From the NCBI GenBank assembly GCA_030765065.1, contig CM060975.1, forward strand, positions 196,324,507-196,388,506: a DNA stretch of 64,000 nt. The letters are read 5' to 3'. This DNA comes from Deroplatys truncata. Lineage: Eukaryota > Arthropoda > Insecta > Mantodea > Mantidae. Under the pieces are notes generated by a model, which searched no databases, was not told the DNA's origin, and worked only from the letters and a program-made list of their open reading frames with translations. The stretch's first letter is position 1. Every line of letters starts with the position of its first letter. Of this stretch, positions 12,084 through 22,930 are shown in pieces. The translations under genes were made by a program, and so were the position numbers.

Positions 12084-12660
12084 CCGAGTGGAATGGCTCA
12101 GGCGGTTATATCTGTGCCCCCATTCGGGAGATCGTGGGTTCGATTTCCGTGCCGATCTTTCTGACTCATTGGTTTTTTCGGGAGTTTTCCCGGCTCACCA
12201 GGCGAATGTTGAGAAGGATTCTCACATTCCCCGGATTTCTTTTCCCTCCACTTCTTCTCCAGTCTCATTTCACTTCATTTTTCATCCGTTGGTCACTTTC
12301 AGGGTTGGAAGTGTCGGCGATGGTGTTTCGATGCAGTGTGTCAGGGGAAAAGGATGCTCTTTCTGACTCTTTCCGTCCCTTGGCTTTCGCCTGGCTGCCG
12401 GGGGTATCCGAACCCCCTTGAAGGGCGTTGGACCCCCTCTGTGCGGGGTGGGGTCCCCGATCTGCCTATCCATCTACCGAGGATTCTGTATCTGGAACAC
12501 TTAGGGACCCTGCCATTGCTGCACCGTCGCTCCTGGATCCGGCCGCCCGGTGTTTCCTCTCCCCTCATCCTTCCTCCCGAGGACGCCGTCTTGTAGGTCG
12601 TAGGTAAATATTCTCTATGAGGATCAGTGCCGAGTCCCTTCCGTTGCCAATCCAATCCAC
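12084..12660 (+). mobile_element. tRNA-derived SINE (family A), with target duplication
   Basis: The head CCGAGTGGAATGGCTCAGGC is followed by CATTCGGGAGATCGTGGGTT and CGATTTCCG, giving a good A box and B box. The body continues through CACCAGGCGAATG and a C/T-rich segment and ends CCAATCCAATCC. Imperfect 13-bp duplications, CCTCTATGCACTA (12071-12083) and CCTCTGTACACTA (12661-12673), flank it. Frames at 12055-12655 on both strands are shadows of the SINE. Confidence 0.82.
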
Positions 12661-12693
12661 CCTCTGTACACTAGGTACGTGTGTAGAGAAAGT

Positions 12694-15140
12694 GAAAGCA
12701 TCAAGAACATCTAATAACTCTCAGTTCAGGCACTGAATTAATTATTCACTGGTAATATCTTCTTAGCATAAATTGTTTTATTATTAAGCTTTCTTAATTT
12801 CTTTTGTAAACTAGTCCATATCTAGCTGTAGTATTACAGACTCACTATGGCGCGTTGGGGCGTTGGTGTTATGTCCTACTCAGGATATTGTCCCCCAACC
12901 AATAACTTAGCTGATACTGAAGACAGTAGAAGTAGTATACCTTGAAACCGAACAATATTTTGATAAACAAGGATATATTTGGAATCAGCATGCTCAAATT
13001 TCATTCCACGGGTTGTTTAAATCTGTGTTGTATAGAATGTTCTGACAAAAGGTTCCAATATTTGGAGAGGAGGTAATATACACAAAAACAAAAAAGATAA
13101 GTCCTGTAAACATGCGCCCTAAAATTTCTTATAATAAATTTTGTCACAAAATTTTGATTAGAATATTTATGGTGATATTGAAGAGAGCATAAGACGTTCA
13201 TTGCTACTAGGCTAAAGATGTTGGACTCTCTTGTTGGATGCCTCAGTTTCCTGCTTGATTTGCTCTTGTTCCTTCAGTTGCTATGGAATCTTATTTGGTG
13301 GTGTATGTCTTCTCTTTCCGATGTATATTATTTAATTAAATATTTACTCGGTATTCACAGTGTATTACTACTTTAATTCTTCTCATAATCGCAGTGCATT
13401 ATTGTCATGCTTTATTCGTCATATATATATATCTGCACTATGCGGAATTGTACTTAGTTTGCACACTTATCTGAAGGTTACATTGCAAACGCATACCACA
13501 ATTTCCATATATTCATAATCTGGAGGAATATCCTCTAAATTAGTGATGACGAGTAATCTAGTAGTTAGAGCTCAAAGAAACAAAGATGACCGTGCTCATG
13601 TTGAATTTATAACGTATAAGCTCTACCAAAAATATCTTTATGAGTTCTTTTACACTCTTTCAAGAAAGCAAATACATTCCTTTTATAGGTCAGTGTATTT
13701 CAGGCGTGGGTAGAGTTCAGAGGTGTGTGAAAAATAAATGAGTCGTTGGGATATCCACTTAAGCAGTTTCTTCATTTCCAATATTTCTGTGCTTTATTTA
13801 GTCTTTTATGTCGATGTAGGCACTAAATATCTCAAAATTATTTAAAACAAACCTGTACATAAGTGAACTACTGAGTGTTTAATTTAGGTGAACACTCAAT
13901 AAAGACATATACATGATACCGCTCTAACTTCAGTGGAACAAAGTGTTATTACACACGAGCATCGCCTTCGACAGGTAATTAGTTCGCCGAAAGGATCAAA
14001 CAACTAAGTTCTCTTTTGTCTGGGAAATCGATATTTTTGGGGTTCGATTTCTATAGGGCATCAGCTTTATTACTTCACTTACTTGTCCTTTGTCTTTAAA
14101 AAATGACATCCAGGTGGATCTGAAGAATCTGATCGTACTCAGGCACGCGAAATATGTAGTAGGTGACATTTGTTGGAACTATTCATTTCGCAGAAGATAA
14201 CTGTACTCTCATTTCATCGTACACTTCATTGTATTTTAGATGAGGATACTGTTTCACCTATGGCGCTCCACCACTTGTCACGGAACCTCCTAAGGATATC
14301 TCGTGAGCTCGGAGATCCTAACCATTTGTCACGGCTATCCACGAGGTTGAGCACCCACCAATGGGGTGGACTGCTGGAAGGGTAAGGGAAGGACAGGAGA
14401 GTCTATGGTGCAGGGTGTCTTAGATTACGTCAGACATGAGAGAGGTAGTGAGGATTTGGTTAGGGCAACCCTAAACACCAACATACTAGGCCAGATTAAA
14501 TTAACAAGGTCTAATAGATCATTTAGGCTCCAACTCTATGGTTGAAATACAAATAATTAGACCTCCAGTGGGCTTACCTGGGCAGAAGATGATTTTGGCC
14601 GATGCATGGCCATTCACTTTAAAGTATTTGCTTTGCAATTGATGTTTCAAAATGGCGATCGACAAAAATTCTGGTAGCACCTTCCAAAAATCCGGCCCCG
14701 AGACCGAAAACTCGGTGTAATAAACGTTAATCCCAGGCAGACCTTAGCAATAATACAACCAGGGAATCGATCTCATGCAATTCAGCAGAAAGACGTACAC
14801 TGCCCTGAAGGTAAGTGTCCCCTGATGCTGCATCTTCCGCGTTAGCTGTACTGGGTTTCTGAACTCTCAACTAACACGCGAAATCTTTTAATTTCACCTT
14901 GCGTAAACTTACAATATTACTAAGGAAACCTAAGATAATAGCCATTACATCGTCACAATATATGTATTTACCTGAATATTATTTATATTTATTTGTGTTG
15001 TGGAGTGAATTTAGAAGTTCCCTTGTTATTTCAGTGATTGATGTTTATATTAAAACACGCTTTAATTAACATTCTTTGGCATTTCGCAGAAATAATGAGA
15101 TTGCTGTAATGTCTACTAACCTTAAAACTGCTGGTTGACT
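12694..15140. other. Long interval without recognisable genes
   Basis: About 2.4 kb of AT-rich sequence. No convincing protein motif, tRNA or member of the repeat families defined here. The 71-codon frame at 14170-14385 and the more GC-rich block at 14240-14420 have no similarity I recognise. Confidence 0.45.
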
Positions 15141-15144
15141 GCCT

Positions 15145-15310
15145 CTGTATCGAATCGTCAACGTTTTGGCTTCTCAAATCAAAGGTCCCTGGTTAGATTC
15201 CCAGCTGGATTGGAGGAAGTTTTCTTTGACTAGATTCATTCCCTGTCCTCAGCAGACTCTGAAAGTAGGAGAGTGAATGAGAGCGTCTTTCATGATAAAA
15301 ACAATAAAAC
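15145..15310 (+). repeat. Possible SINE fragment with B-box-like motif
   Basis: GGTCCCTGGTTAGATTCCCA resembles a decayed Pol III B box (GGTTCGATTCC) preceded by a pyrimidine-rich head. The following text, ending in AATAAAACAACG, resembles SINE bodies. No target duplication or second copy found. Confidence 0.3.
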
Positions 15311-15654
15311 AACGTTAGAACAGTTCAGCGAGTTTTTTTTCACCAAGTCAGAGACCCGAATATGACCATAGAAGTTAAAGAGGGATATACAAATGAAATA
15401 AACAACAAAAAAGGATCTACGGTAAGTAAGAAAAAAAACTAATTTATTGTACCTACGTTGATGTGTGACATGACCAGGGAATAGAGGGGATACCTCGCAC
15501 CTCGATCCAACGCGGATCTTTTGTGCTTATCGACCCCAACGCGGATGAGGTGAAGGAACCGCAGGAGGCTATAGGCCGCAGGAGAGGCCGGCCAACAGAG
15601 ATGCGCAGGGGTCCCTAACGCTTCCAAGTTTCAGGACCTGGTCTCACCGGCTGG

Positions 15655-16430
15655 CTATAAAATGTGTGTAACAGTCATTGTATTATGTTTATATTATTAT
15701 GTACATGTTTAATAATGTTATGTGAATGTATTGTAATTTAACAATATAGGAGCTGTGATAATAATAGGTCAAACGTTGCTAACAATGCGGCTGAAGAATG
15801 ATCCTTGACACGATTAAATAACACTCCACCGATATAGAGAGCTGTGAGATTATTTATTAATTACTTACACGTTTTAAACACGTAAACTATTTTCGTCTCA
15901 CACTGAATACGTATTAAACTTCTCGAGGACGCGTCTCGCGTCCGGTTATGAACACTGTCTGAACTGAACTGATTTCTACCGTCTGAATTTGAAAATTTCA
16001 TCTATTTCAAGTTTCTGATTGGCTATTTCTACTCCAATAGAATACTTTTATTTTACTTTCAGGTTTTCTGGTTGTTGATTGGCTATTTATAAACTGTCTC
16101 AAAAATTATATTATTGTTTCCAAGAATTACAAGTAGCAATATTAAACTTTCCAATTCATTATTGCCTCAAGGTTACCTCATTGTTACCTCATTGTTAGCA
16201 ACTTTTGACCTATTATTATCACAGCTCCTACATTGTTAAATTACATAATACATTCACATAAGATTATTAAACATGTACATAATAACATAAACATAATAAC
16301 GTGACTGTTACATACATTTTATATGTTATTTATACACATATTGCATTAAGGCGGGCTGTTATTGAATTTGTATATTATATAATTAGACTTAAATCATTTA
16401 AGTGTTAAAAATACTGCTTCAACGGGACGC
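15655..16430 (-). repeat. Repeat with internal inverted arms (family P, copy 1)
   Basis: The left arm, about 15660-15790, and the right arm, about 16190-16325, are imperfect inverted copies of each other. For example, GGAGCTGTGATAATAATAGG on the left matches CCTATTATTATCACAGCTCC on the right. The core between them matches the single-armed copy at 20225-20985 in reverse. The core has LTR-like character (the RC text has CTCTCTATATCGG and CAATCAACAACCAGAAAA), but I see no primer binding site or coding frame. It could be a rearranged solo LTR or a foldback element. Confidence 0.6.
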
Positions 16431-16479
16431 TAAGGACCCAGCAGTTAAAGAGCGTCCATAAATTAAACTCAATTTAATT

Positions 16480-16676
16480 TTAATGAAAAATGAAAGCGGA
16501 AGCGAAATAATAGGAAATGAGTGAAAGTAAATTTGCGGTAAAAGAGAAACCACCCCAACATTCGCCTTGCCAACCAGGAAAAACACATGGCCAAAGTGAC
16601 CTGTCCCATGAATCGTACCCAGGACCTCCCGAATACGAGCCTCGCACGTTGCTAGAGCTCAGTTACCTACGTTAAA
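16480..16676 (-). repeat. SINE fragment (family B), 5' part
   Basis: Read on the minus strand, the fragment begins with a tRNA-like head containing GCTCGTATTCGGGAGGTCCT and GGGTACGATTC, a slightly decayed B box. It continues GTGTTTTTCCTGGTTGGCAA, the same order as the copies at 31745-32325 and 62722-62938. Confidence 0.55.
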
Positions 16677-16730
16677 TGCCCAACGTCAAAATATTTGTTG
16701 TAAATTATGGCCAATGTAACACAATTATTG

Positions 16731-17592
16731 TACGAGGGCTGATCAACAAAGACTGAGGCTGATTTTTTCCTGTAGCTTCCGTGATAGTTTCGTATCTGTA
16801 ACATAAATATTTGAAAAGAGCGGGTTTTTATGTATCGTATTGGTAGTTTGGTAGTAATGCTCTATTTTGTAGACCCTACGTGCATTTCGCATACCAGACA
16901 ATGGAGGTGATGCATTTTTTAAATCGATTATCACCGGTGATGAGTCATGGCTGCATCATTATGATCCTGAAGGAAAACAAGCCAGCACAGTGTGGAAATC
17001 GCCAGGTTCTCCAACACCAAAAAAGGCAAAAGTTGTTCCAACTGCAGAGAAAGTGATGGTGATCACATTTTTTGACTGTAATGGAATGATTTACCAGCAT
17101 GCAGTTCCCCCTCGCACTACTATTACAGCAGCATACTACACGTCAGTATTGGCTACACCGAGGAAGCACATTGCAAAGAAGCGACCAGAGCTTTCTCGTA
17201 CTGGGTGGCGACTTCATCATGACAATGCACGGCCTCACGTCGCAAATCAAGTCATGCAGTTCTGGCTCGATTCAGCATTACCTGTGTACCACATCCACCT
17301 TATAGCCCTGATCTTGCACCCTGTGACTTTTTTTTTATTCCCATCACTAAAGGCAAAGCTTAGGGGTATTCAATTTGAGAGCTCTGAAGCAGTGTTCAAG
17401 AAAAGTGAGGCGATTCTCAAGGACCTGACAAAGAATGGTCTGCAACACGTGTTCAAGGACTGGCAGAGACGCTATAAAAAGTGCATTGATGTAGGAGGGG
17501 ACTACTTTGAAAAAGATCATGTAAACATTGAATTGGAGTAATAAACATCTGTGAAAAAAATCATTCTCAGTCTTTGTTGATCAGCCCTCGTA
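16731..17592 (+). mobile_element. Mariner-type transposon with internal deletion
   Basis: Near-perfect inverted ends, TACGAGGGCTGATCAACAAA and its complement TTTGTTGATCAGCCCTCGTA, bound an 862-bp element. Full mariners are about 1.3 kb, so roughly 400-450 bp are missing, mostly from the transposase N-terminus. The ends stay well matched, so it could have been mobilised by an enzyme from elsewhere. Confidence 0.9.
16912..17541 (+). pseudogene. Mariner transposase, N-terminally deleted
   Basis: The open frame has no ATG start. It enters directly at IITGDESWLHHYDPEGKQ, the first catalytic block, and continues through WKSPGSPTPKKAK and LHHDNARPHVANQ (second catalytic Asp) to EKDHVNIELE. At the third block the frame reads IALILHPVTFFLFPS. 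The expected SPDLAPCDFF text is present one frame away, so two nearby indels shift and then restore the frame, removing the third Asp. Only the catalytic domain remains of a usual 345-residue protein. Inactive. Confidence 0.85.
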
Positions 17593-18229
17593 TCTTATAA
17601 TCTCGTTACTAAGGCTCAGATTTTTAGATGCTATAAATTGAGAAATATTTATTTTTATGTGCTGAAAATATAAAAAAAAGTGTGTGCTAAAAAGTAAAAT
17701 GTTTGGTAACATCTGAATGCTGACTTAATATCTTGCCGCCGCAAGATTCTAGTTCTCAATACAAAGCTTTACGCATACTCGTCGTGGCGCAGCCTTGGTG
17801 CACAAGGTAGCAGTAATAAAACTAAATTTTAGATACTTTACGCTTTGTTTAATTTTGAAACGTGCTGCTCGACTAATGCCTGTATGGTTGTTTCTAATAA
17901 CAATCAAAGCCTCTAAGAGTGAAAATAAGAGGTTCATCTTTAGATGTAATATCTGGTAAGCAAATACAAGAACGATGACTACACATATATAGGGAGTGCA
18001 TTGTGAAGGAAAGGAATGACATAGATAGTTTACGCACATGTGTGCGGAGTGGGTGAAAGACGTAGCTCTAGGTTTGAGTCCCGTCGTAATAACAAACGAC
18101 TTTTTTTTTCCTCGTAAAGTTTTAGAACGCTAGAGTGATGATGCAACACCTTACAGCATATATCTGAAATTCCAGTGGACAAGAAGGCCGTCTCACATAT
18201 GTTTACGTAATTACGTTTCGAAATGGCAA
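17593..18229. other. Unassigned interval
   Basis: No recognisable gene. The text AGGTTTGAGTCCCGTCG near 18069-18085 is B-box-like, but no A box or fold could be made to fit. Confidence 0.4.
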
Positions 18230-18379
18230 ACAGATGACATCTACGTCACCAACTCATTCAGATTCGCAGCAGTCGAAGTCCCGTTGTCAACAACTAAAAG
18301 TTGGGCTAAACAATTTCGCGAGCAAGGTGAAGTTACAAACTGATCACATCCTGGACGATCACGCATCTCTACAGAGGAA

Positions 18380-19391
18380 TGGGACGCCACCTTGTTGAGA
18401 CAGCAGAAATGCAGTTTTCGACTCAAAACGATCTTCAGCTTTCCTGGCTTCACATGAATAGAGGCAAGCGTATTAAAGTGCGTGAAATAAGGTATCGTCG
18501 AGGTACAAAGAAGCAAAGCTTAGCAGAAGAGACCATAGACCGTCTAGCACACGTGATGTTCTCAGACGAAGTAATTGTCGCGATCGTATGGATAACTACC
18601 AATATGACGAGTGCTTTGTAAGGTCGGGTCATCTTGGAGACGGGTGTTATACGAGGGGGCAGAACTCTAGAACGCAAGAATGCACGTCGGATGTTTATGA
18701 ACACATCTTGGAAAACACAATGGTTCCTTCAGCCCGAGAAAGTTACCTCGAAGATACTCGTTTGTTTCAGCAGGATAACCCCCGAATCGGATACAAGGAT
18801 TTTATAAGGAGATGCGAAATCGAGCTGCTCGACTGGCCCTCACTTCTTCTTCTTCTTTATCTATTTAACCTCCTCTTATGTAGGACTTACACCCCCCAGG
18901 ACTTACAGGCGGGTGCCTGGGGTCAGAGACTGTCGAGGAGCAGACAGGATGGGTGATCAGCCCGATGCCTGGTATGGCAGGAAGGAAGTAGATGAAACGA
19001 AATGATGGCGAGATGGATGAAAGGAAAGGTGATGATGGAGCAGTAGGTGGAATGAATGGCGCCGCTTTGTCCACCACAAATCCCTGGGATTGAACCCGAG
19101 CCGCCTCGGTGAAAGACGAGCGGTCTAACGACTCGGCCACGGCGCCGCCGACTGGCCCTCACGTCCAATTATAATATGAATCCCATTGAACATGTGTGGA
19201 CTATGCATGGTAAAATGAGTGTTACGCTCTAAATGGGCAGAGCAACCACTCGTCCATACAGCAGATGTGGGACAGGGTGCTATATACGTATGAGGAAGTT
19301 GCTAGAGAATGAAATTTTTTCCACAACTTGTTGAATCTATGCCTCGCAGAATGAGGGCAGTTGACGCTAGTGGTTTGTGGACGAGGTATTA
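18380..19391 (+). pseudogene. Tc1-type transposase (DD34E class), split by a SINE
   Basis: In pieces, the plus strand shows HVMFSDE (first catalytic Asp), RLFQQDNPRIGYKDF (QQDN, second Asp), DWPS up to 18843, then after a SINE NPIEHVWTMHGK (third acidic residue, Glu, in NPIEHVW) and finally VESMPRRMRAV ending at TAG near 19391. This order is diagnostic of Tc1-type transposases, which cut and paste at TA sites. Frame changes and the SINE disrupt it. The N-terminal paired-type DNA-binding part is too decayed to place. Confidence 0.8.
18844..19148 (-). mobile_element. tRNA-derived SINE (family C), complete with target duplication
   Basis: The minus strand starts GGCGCCGTGGCCGAGTCG, with TTAGACCGCTCGTC continuing the A box and CGGGTTCAATCCC forming the B box. 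The element ends in a (GAA)n-type tail (TTCTTCTTCTTC on plus). A perfect 14-bp duplication, CGACTGGCCCTCAC, flanks it at 18830-18843 and 19149-19162. It lies inside the Tc1 transposase frame between DWPS and NPIEH, so it postdates that element. Confidence 0.9.
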
Positions 19392-20023
19392 GCCCTATTA
19401 GTTAGTTTATGAGTTTTATTTATTTTACATTTTCAAGAACAAGAAAAACGTTTATTTTTACATTTATTTGTATCTATTATGGCTTAGTGTTGCCTTTAAT
19501 AGCCAAGAAGTGATGGGCAATAATATTTTCGTTAGCATGTCGTTAGAATAATAGGTTTTATCATAAAATTTCATGTTACAACCCAATTAACAGAAATATT
19601 TAAAAGCTCAGTACCAGCGAATCCGAAGACAAGGACGTTCCCCCAGGCCACTCACTCCTAGTCTTACTGGCAGCGAATACACTATAGAGGTCCGACCCGC
19701 CTTCGATCGATACAATTTGCGGCAAAGGCGTCCTCCTGCCTGTCGCATATTGTGAACCGCGCTTCTGTGTCCAAGAGTTGGCGCTTTATTTTTGAAGCGA
19801 AGAGTACATGGTACCCACTAGACATCATTCTGAAAGGGTCACTAAGTATTGAAGAGTTACAGTACACGGCAACATGGTTACTCAAATACGAGGCGCGTTC
19901 TTAAATAAGTACCTTTGAAATGTTTTACCGCTGCAGTCGCGATTTTGAGCATGCGCGATCTCGTCCTCCATTCATTAGGAAGCCAGACGTAATTGTGAGC
20001 GATCGTCACTGTGTGTTTTCCTG

Positions 20024-21375
20024 TTGTTAGAGCCTTTCGAAGTGTTCAAAAAAGTCGAACTAGTCACCGACTGTGAAGTAAGATCAGTGATTCGGTTTTT
20101 GAATGCGAGAAATGTTGCGCCTGCAAACATTCGTCGCCAACTATGTGAAGTTTATGGGGAAACAATAATGAGTGACCATGCCCGGCCACGCACGATCAAA
20201 CAAACTCGAGATCTGATCTGAGGCAGTGTTTTTAACACTTAAATGATTTCAGTCAAATTATATAATATATAAATTCAATAACAGCCCGCCTTAAAGCAAT
20301 ATGTGTATGTAACAACATATAAAAAGTGTATATTACAATCATTGTATATGTTTGTATTATTGTATCCATGTGTAATAATATTATGTGAATATATCACGTA
20401 ATTTAATAATGTAGGAGCTGTGAGAATAATAGGTTAAACGTTGCTAACAATGAGGTAACAATGGGGTAGCCTTGAGGCAATAATGAGTTTGAGAGTTTAA
20501 CAATACTACTTCTGATTCTTGGAAGCAATAATGTAATTTTAGTGACAGTTTATAAAATAGCCAATCAACAACCAGAAAAAGCTTTAGTTAAATGAAGGTA
20601 TTCTATTGGAGTAGGATTAGCCAATCAGAAACTGAAAAGGAGAAAAGTTTAAAAATTTAGAGTTCAGTTGGTTGCAGACAGCGTTACTAACCAGACGCAA
20701 AAAGTGTCCTCAAGAGATTTAATACGTATTCGTGTGAGACAACAATAGTTTGACGTGATAAAAAAGTGCAAGTAATTAATTAAAGAAACACAGCTCTCTG
20801 TATCATTGAAGTGTTATTTAAATCATATCAAGTATTAATAAAAGGAGTGAAGTGAAATTATAATCTGTGTAAGCCTACATTCTTAGTCGTACCACAACCC
20901 TGCCAAGACATCCATGTCTCTAACAATAAAATTGACGCAGCCGAGGCAAACATAAATATGTAATATTTAAAGAAACAGTTCAAAGTTAATATCTTTTTTA
21001 AACTTGGGGCAAAGGCCACCTGAAAGTACATTTTGGGGCGAAGGCTACCGGAAACTGTTTACTATACGTGCGATTACAACTACAAGTTCGGCTCCCCAAC
21101 AGTTGAAATACGATACAACTCCTTCTAAAATATTACTTTCTCAGATCTCAACATTTGGTTGGGAACAAACCGACCACCCTACCTACAGTCCGGATTTGGC
21201 ACCAAGCGATTTTCATCTGGTTATGTATCTGAAGAATTTCCTGGAAACATTTCAAACGATGATATAGTGAAACAAGAAGTGCAGACTTGATTTTCATCAT
21301 AGGCGGCATCATTTTTTGACGAAGGCATACAAAAACCCGTTACAAGTGCCTGAATAACGGCGTGACTATGTGAAG
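20024..21375 (+). pseudogene. Mariner transposase, interior replaced by a repeat
   Basis: The N-terminal part (20060-20200) reads DCEVRSVIRFLNARNVAPAN and QLCEVYGE, the first helix-turn-helix of a well-known insect mariner lineage. The C-terminal part (21150-21375) reads FGWEQTDHPTYSPDLAPSDF with the third catalytic Asp, then YLKNFL and FFDEGIQKP. Between them lies a family P copy, and the first two catalytic blocks are missing. No functional product. Confidence 0.75.
20225..20985 (+). repeat. Family P repeat, copy 2 (LTR-like)
   Basis: This matches the reverse complement of 15790-16430 over most of its length: CAGCCCGCCTTAA, GGAGCTGTGAGAATAATAGG, AGCCAATCAACAACCAGAAA and TTTAATACGTATTC all recur in the same order. 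Unlike copy 1 it has a single arm. It is inserted in a mariner. A promoter-like order (AGCTCTCTGTATCATTGAAG then GTGTTATTTAAATC) suggests an LTR, but no primer binding site or coding sequence adjoins it. Confidence 0.6.
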
Positions 21376-21887
21376 GTGCAAGGTAATATAAGATGTAAGG
21401 TAATGAATGATAATAAAGTATTTGGAAAATAATGTTTCTTATTTTGTATACAAATTTCGGTATTTACTTTGAAAAAACGCCTCGTAATTGTCCATCACAA
21501 TGATTGACTTCTTTCATGCAAGGAAGTGACTCGATTTTGGAAAATGACTGCTCCACGTCACAATAAGTAAATCTGGCATAATTATAGCATGGAATGTCAC
21601 TCTCATTCACATCAACATTTTCTTCACGTTGCACGTTGAACAGATTCGAAATTTTACATATTATGTTAAATCTATTATTATTTTCATATAATTCCTTGTA
21701 TTTTCTTTGTATATTTTCTGCTGCAGGAGTAGAAAGAATATTCAGGTTTTTCTCCACATCCTGAACCACTTTAACTTCTTCTTTCAAAAGAATTATTCCT
21801 ACTGATTCAAGTTTCATTATGGAATCGCAGAGGAAAAACAGATTTGCAGAAATGTATGCCAAGCCATTACTTTCTGTACCACGTACA

Positions 21888-22008
21888 TACTAGATAGAGA
21901 AGGTGTTGCATCCCACCCAAATATTTGATACCGAGATTTTAACGAAATACATGTTTTGAGGCCCCTAAATCCAGAAAATATGCATTTTAGAAAAAGGTCC
22001 ACGTGTCT

Positions 22009-22041
<33 letters not shown>

Positions 22042-22930
22042 CAGTGTAACTCAAATACGAAAAGTAGGATAAATACCAAACTTAGTGTTTAGGTCCAGTG
22101 TCTTCCAAAAGATGCCTCATTAGATTTTCAAGAAAATTCTCCACCCCAAACTACCCTTTACGTAGAACATCTTTCAGAATTTTTGATTTTCTAAAAATAG
22201 CAATAACGATTTTGATTAAAACGCCATGTATGAAAGGCATTTAGATGACAAATAAAATGTGTATCTTGAATTCTCTGTAAATAGCCTATGAAGTGCTTTT
22301 CATTTGAAAGGAATTTTGTATAATCTTGTATTACTAAACGTTAAGTGAGATGAAAACGTCCTATACATAAAATGTAGATCTCTTCAAAACACGTAATTTA
22401 TTTTAAATATGTTTTTTTGTGGTATAAACCATTTCCGAGATATCCGTTATTAAATGTTCAAATTGTTCATTTCATGGTTATTCTGTTAAGTCCTGTCAAC
22501 ATTCAGTTGTTTCTCGCGATTGCATGGAAACAGTATGAATTTTAAGGCCAGCATATGGCCCAGTTTATAGATATTTGACCAGTGAAGTCCAACCTATTCT
22601 CTTGAGAGCTAAGGTTCAAAGTCCATAGTCCGCCCCATCTACTATATTTGAAGAGTTTGACAAGTTAGACCAATCAATTTCAGTCCTTGGCAGCGTGAGT
22701 AGGAATGAGTGGGAAGGAAAAATCCCTTCATCCCCTCTCTTTGCAAGGTTGGATGCCCCTGCGCTAGCCACATTGGCCCCTGCGTTTGATTATCGCTGTT
22801 CCCTTTGTTCTATAACGAAATGTGTAACGTATCTATTTCTCCAAAGTTTTATTGGATTAAAATATAATAGATAAATATGTTATAATAAGAATAGTTTGTA
22901 TATCCACTAATAAACGATACATGATAGTGA
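21888..22930 (+). repeat. Family H interspersed element, copy 7
   Basis: It begins TACTAGATAGAGAAGGTGTT with a decayed start, has a (GT)n tract at about 22010-22037, and continues to GATAGTGAAAGTATGTAAAT. About 230 bp at 22558-22788 do not match other copies, and may be a small insertion or replacement. Confidence 0.7.

Larger units (their letters stand above)
9700..12693 (-). repeat. Family H element, copy 6, carrying three nested insertions
   Basis: A single reverse-oriented H copy can be followed through four pieces: 9700-9908, 11087-11180, 11758-12083 and 12661-12693. Each resumes the family sequence where the previous stopped. The gaps are filled by a mariner (9909-11086), an IS630-like remnant (about 11181-11757) and a family A SINE (12084-12660). 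The end is TGTGTAGAGAAAGTGAAA. Confidence 0.72.
19887..21486 (+). mobile_element. Mariner-type transposon, itself interrupted
   Basis: Ends TACGAGGCGCGTTCTTAAAT and, reverse-complemented, TACGAGGCGTTTTTTCAAAG are related inverted repeats at TA sites. The 1.6-kb span exceeds the usual 1.3 kb because a foreign repeat (about 20225-20985) replaces the middle of the transposase gene. It is inserted in the hAT fragment. Confidence 0.78.
19835..21862 (-). pseudogene. hAT-family transposase C-terminus, split by a mariner
   Basis: The minus-strand frame 21862-21487 ends with YARFTYCDVEQSFSKIE, resembling the hAT dimerisation-region motif (CDVERSFS) found in hAT transposases and their domesticated relatives. 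It stops at the TA where a mariner (19887-21486) enters. Directly beyond the mariner the minus strand reads LSNHVAVYCNSS, which fits the last residues of the same domain (LVIYCNS-like). Upstream, at 21888, the frame is cut off by family H copy 7. Only about 140 of the usual 600 or more residues survive. Confidence 0.62.

Noticed and set aside
18044-18090. tRNA gene candidate (AGGTTTGAGTCCCGTCG)
   Set aside because: No acceptor or anticodon stem can be formed and no A box lies at the right distance.
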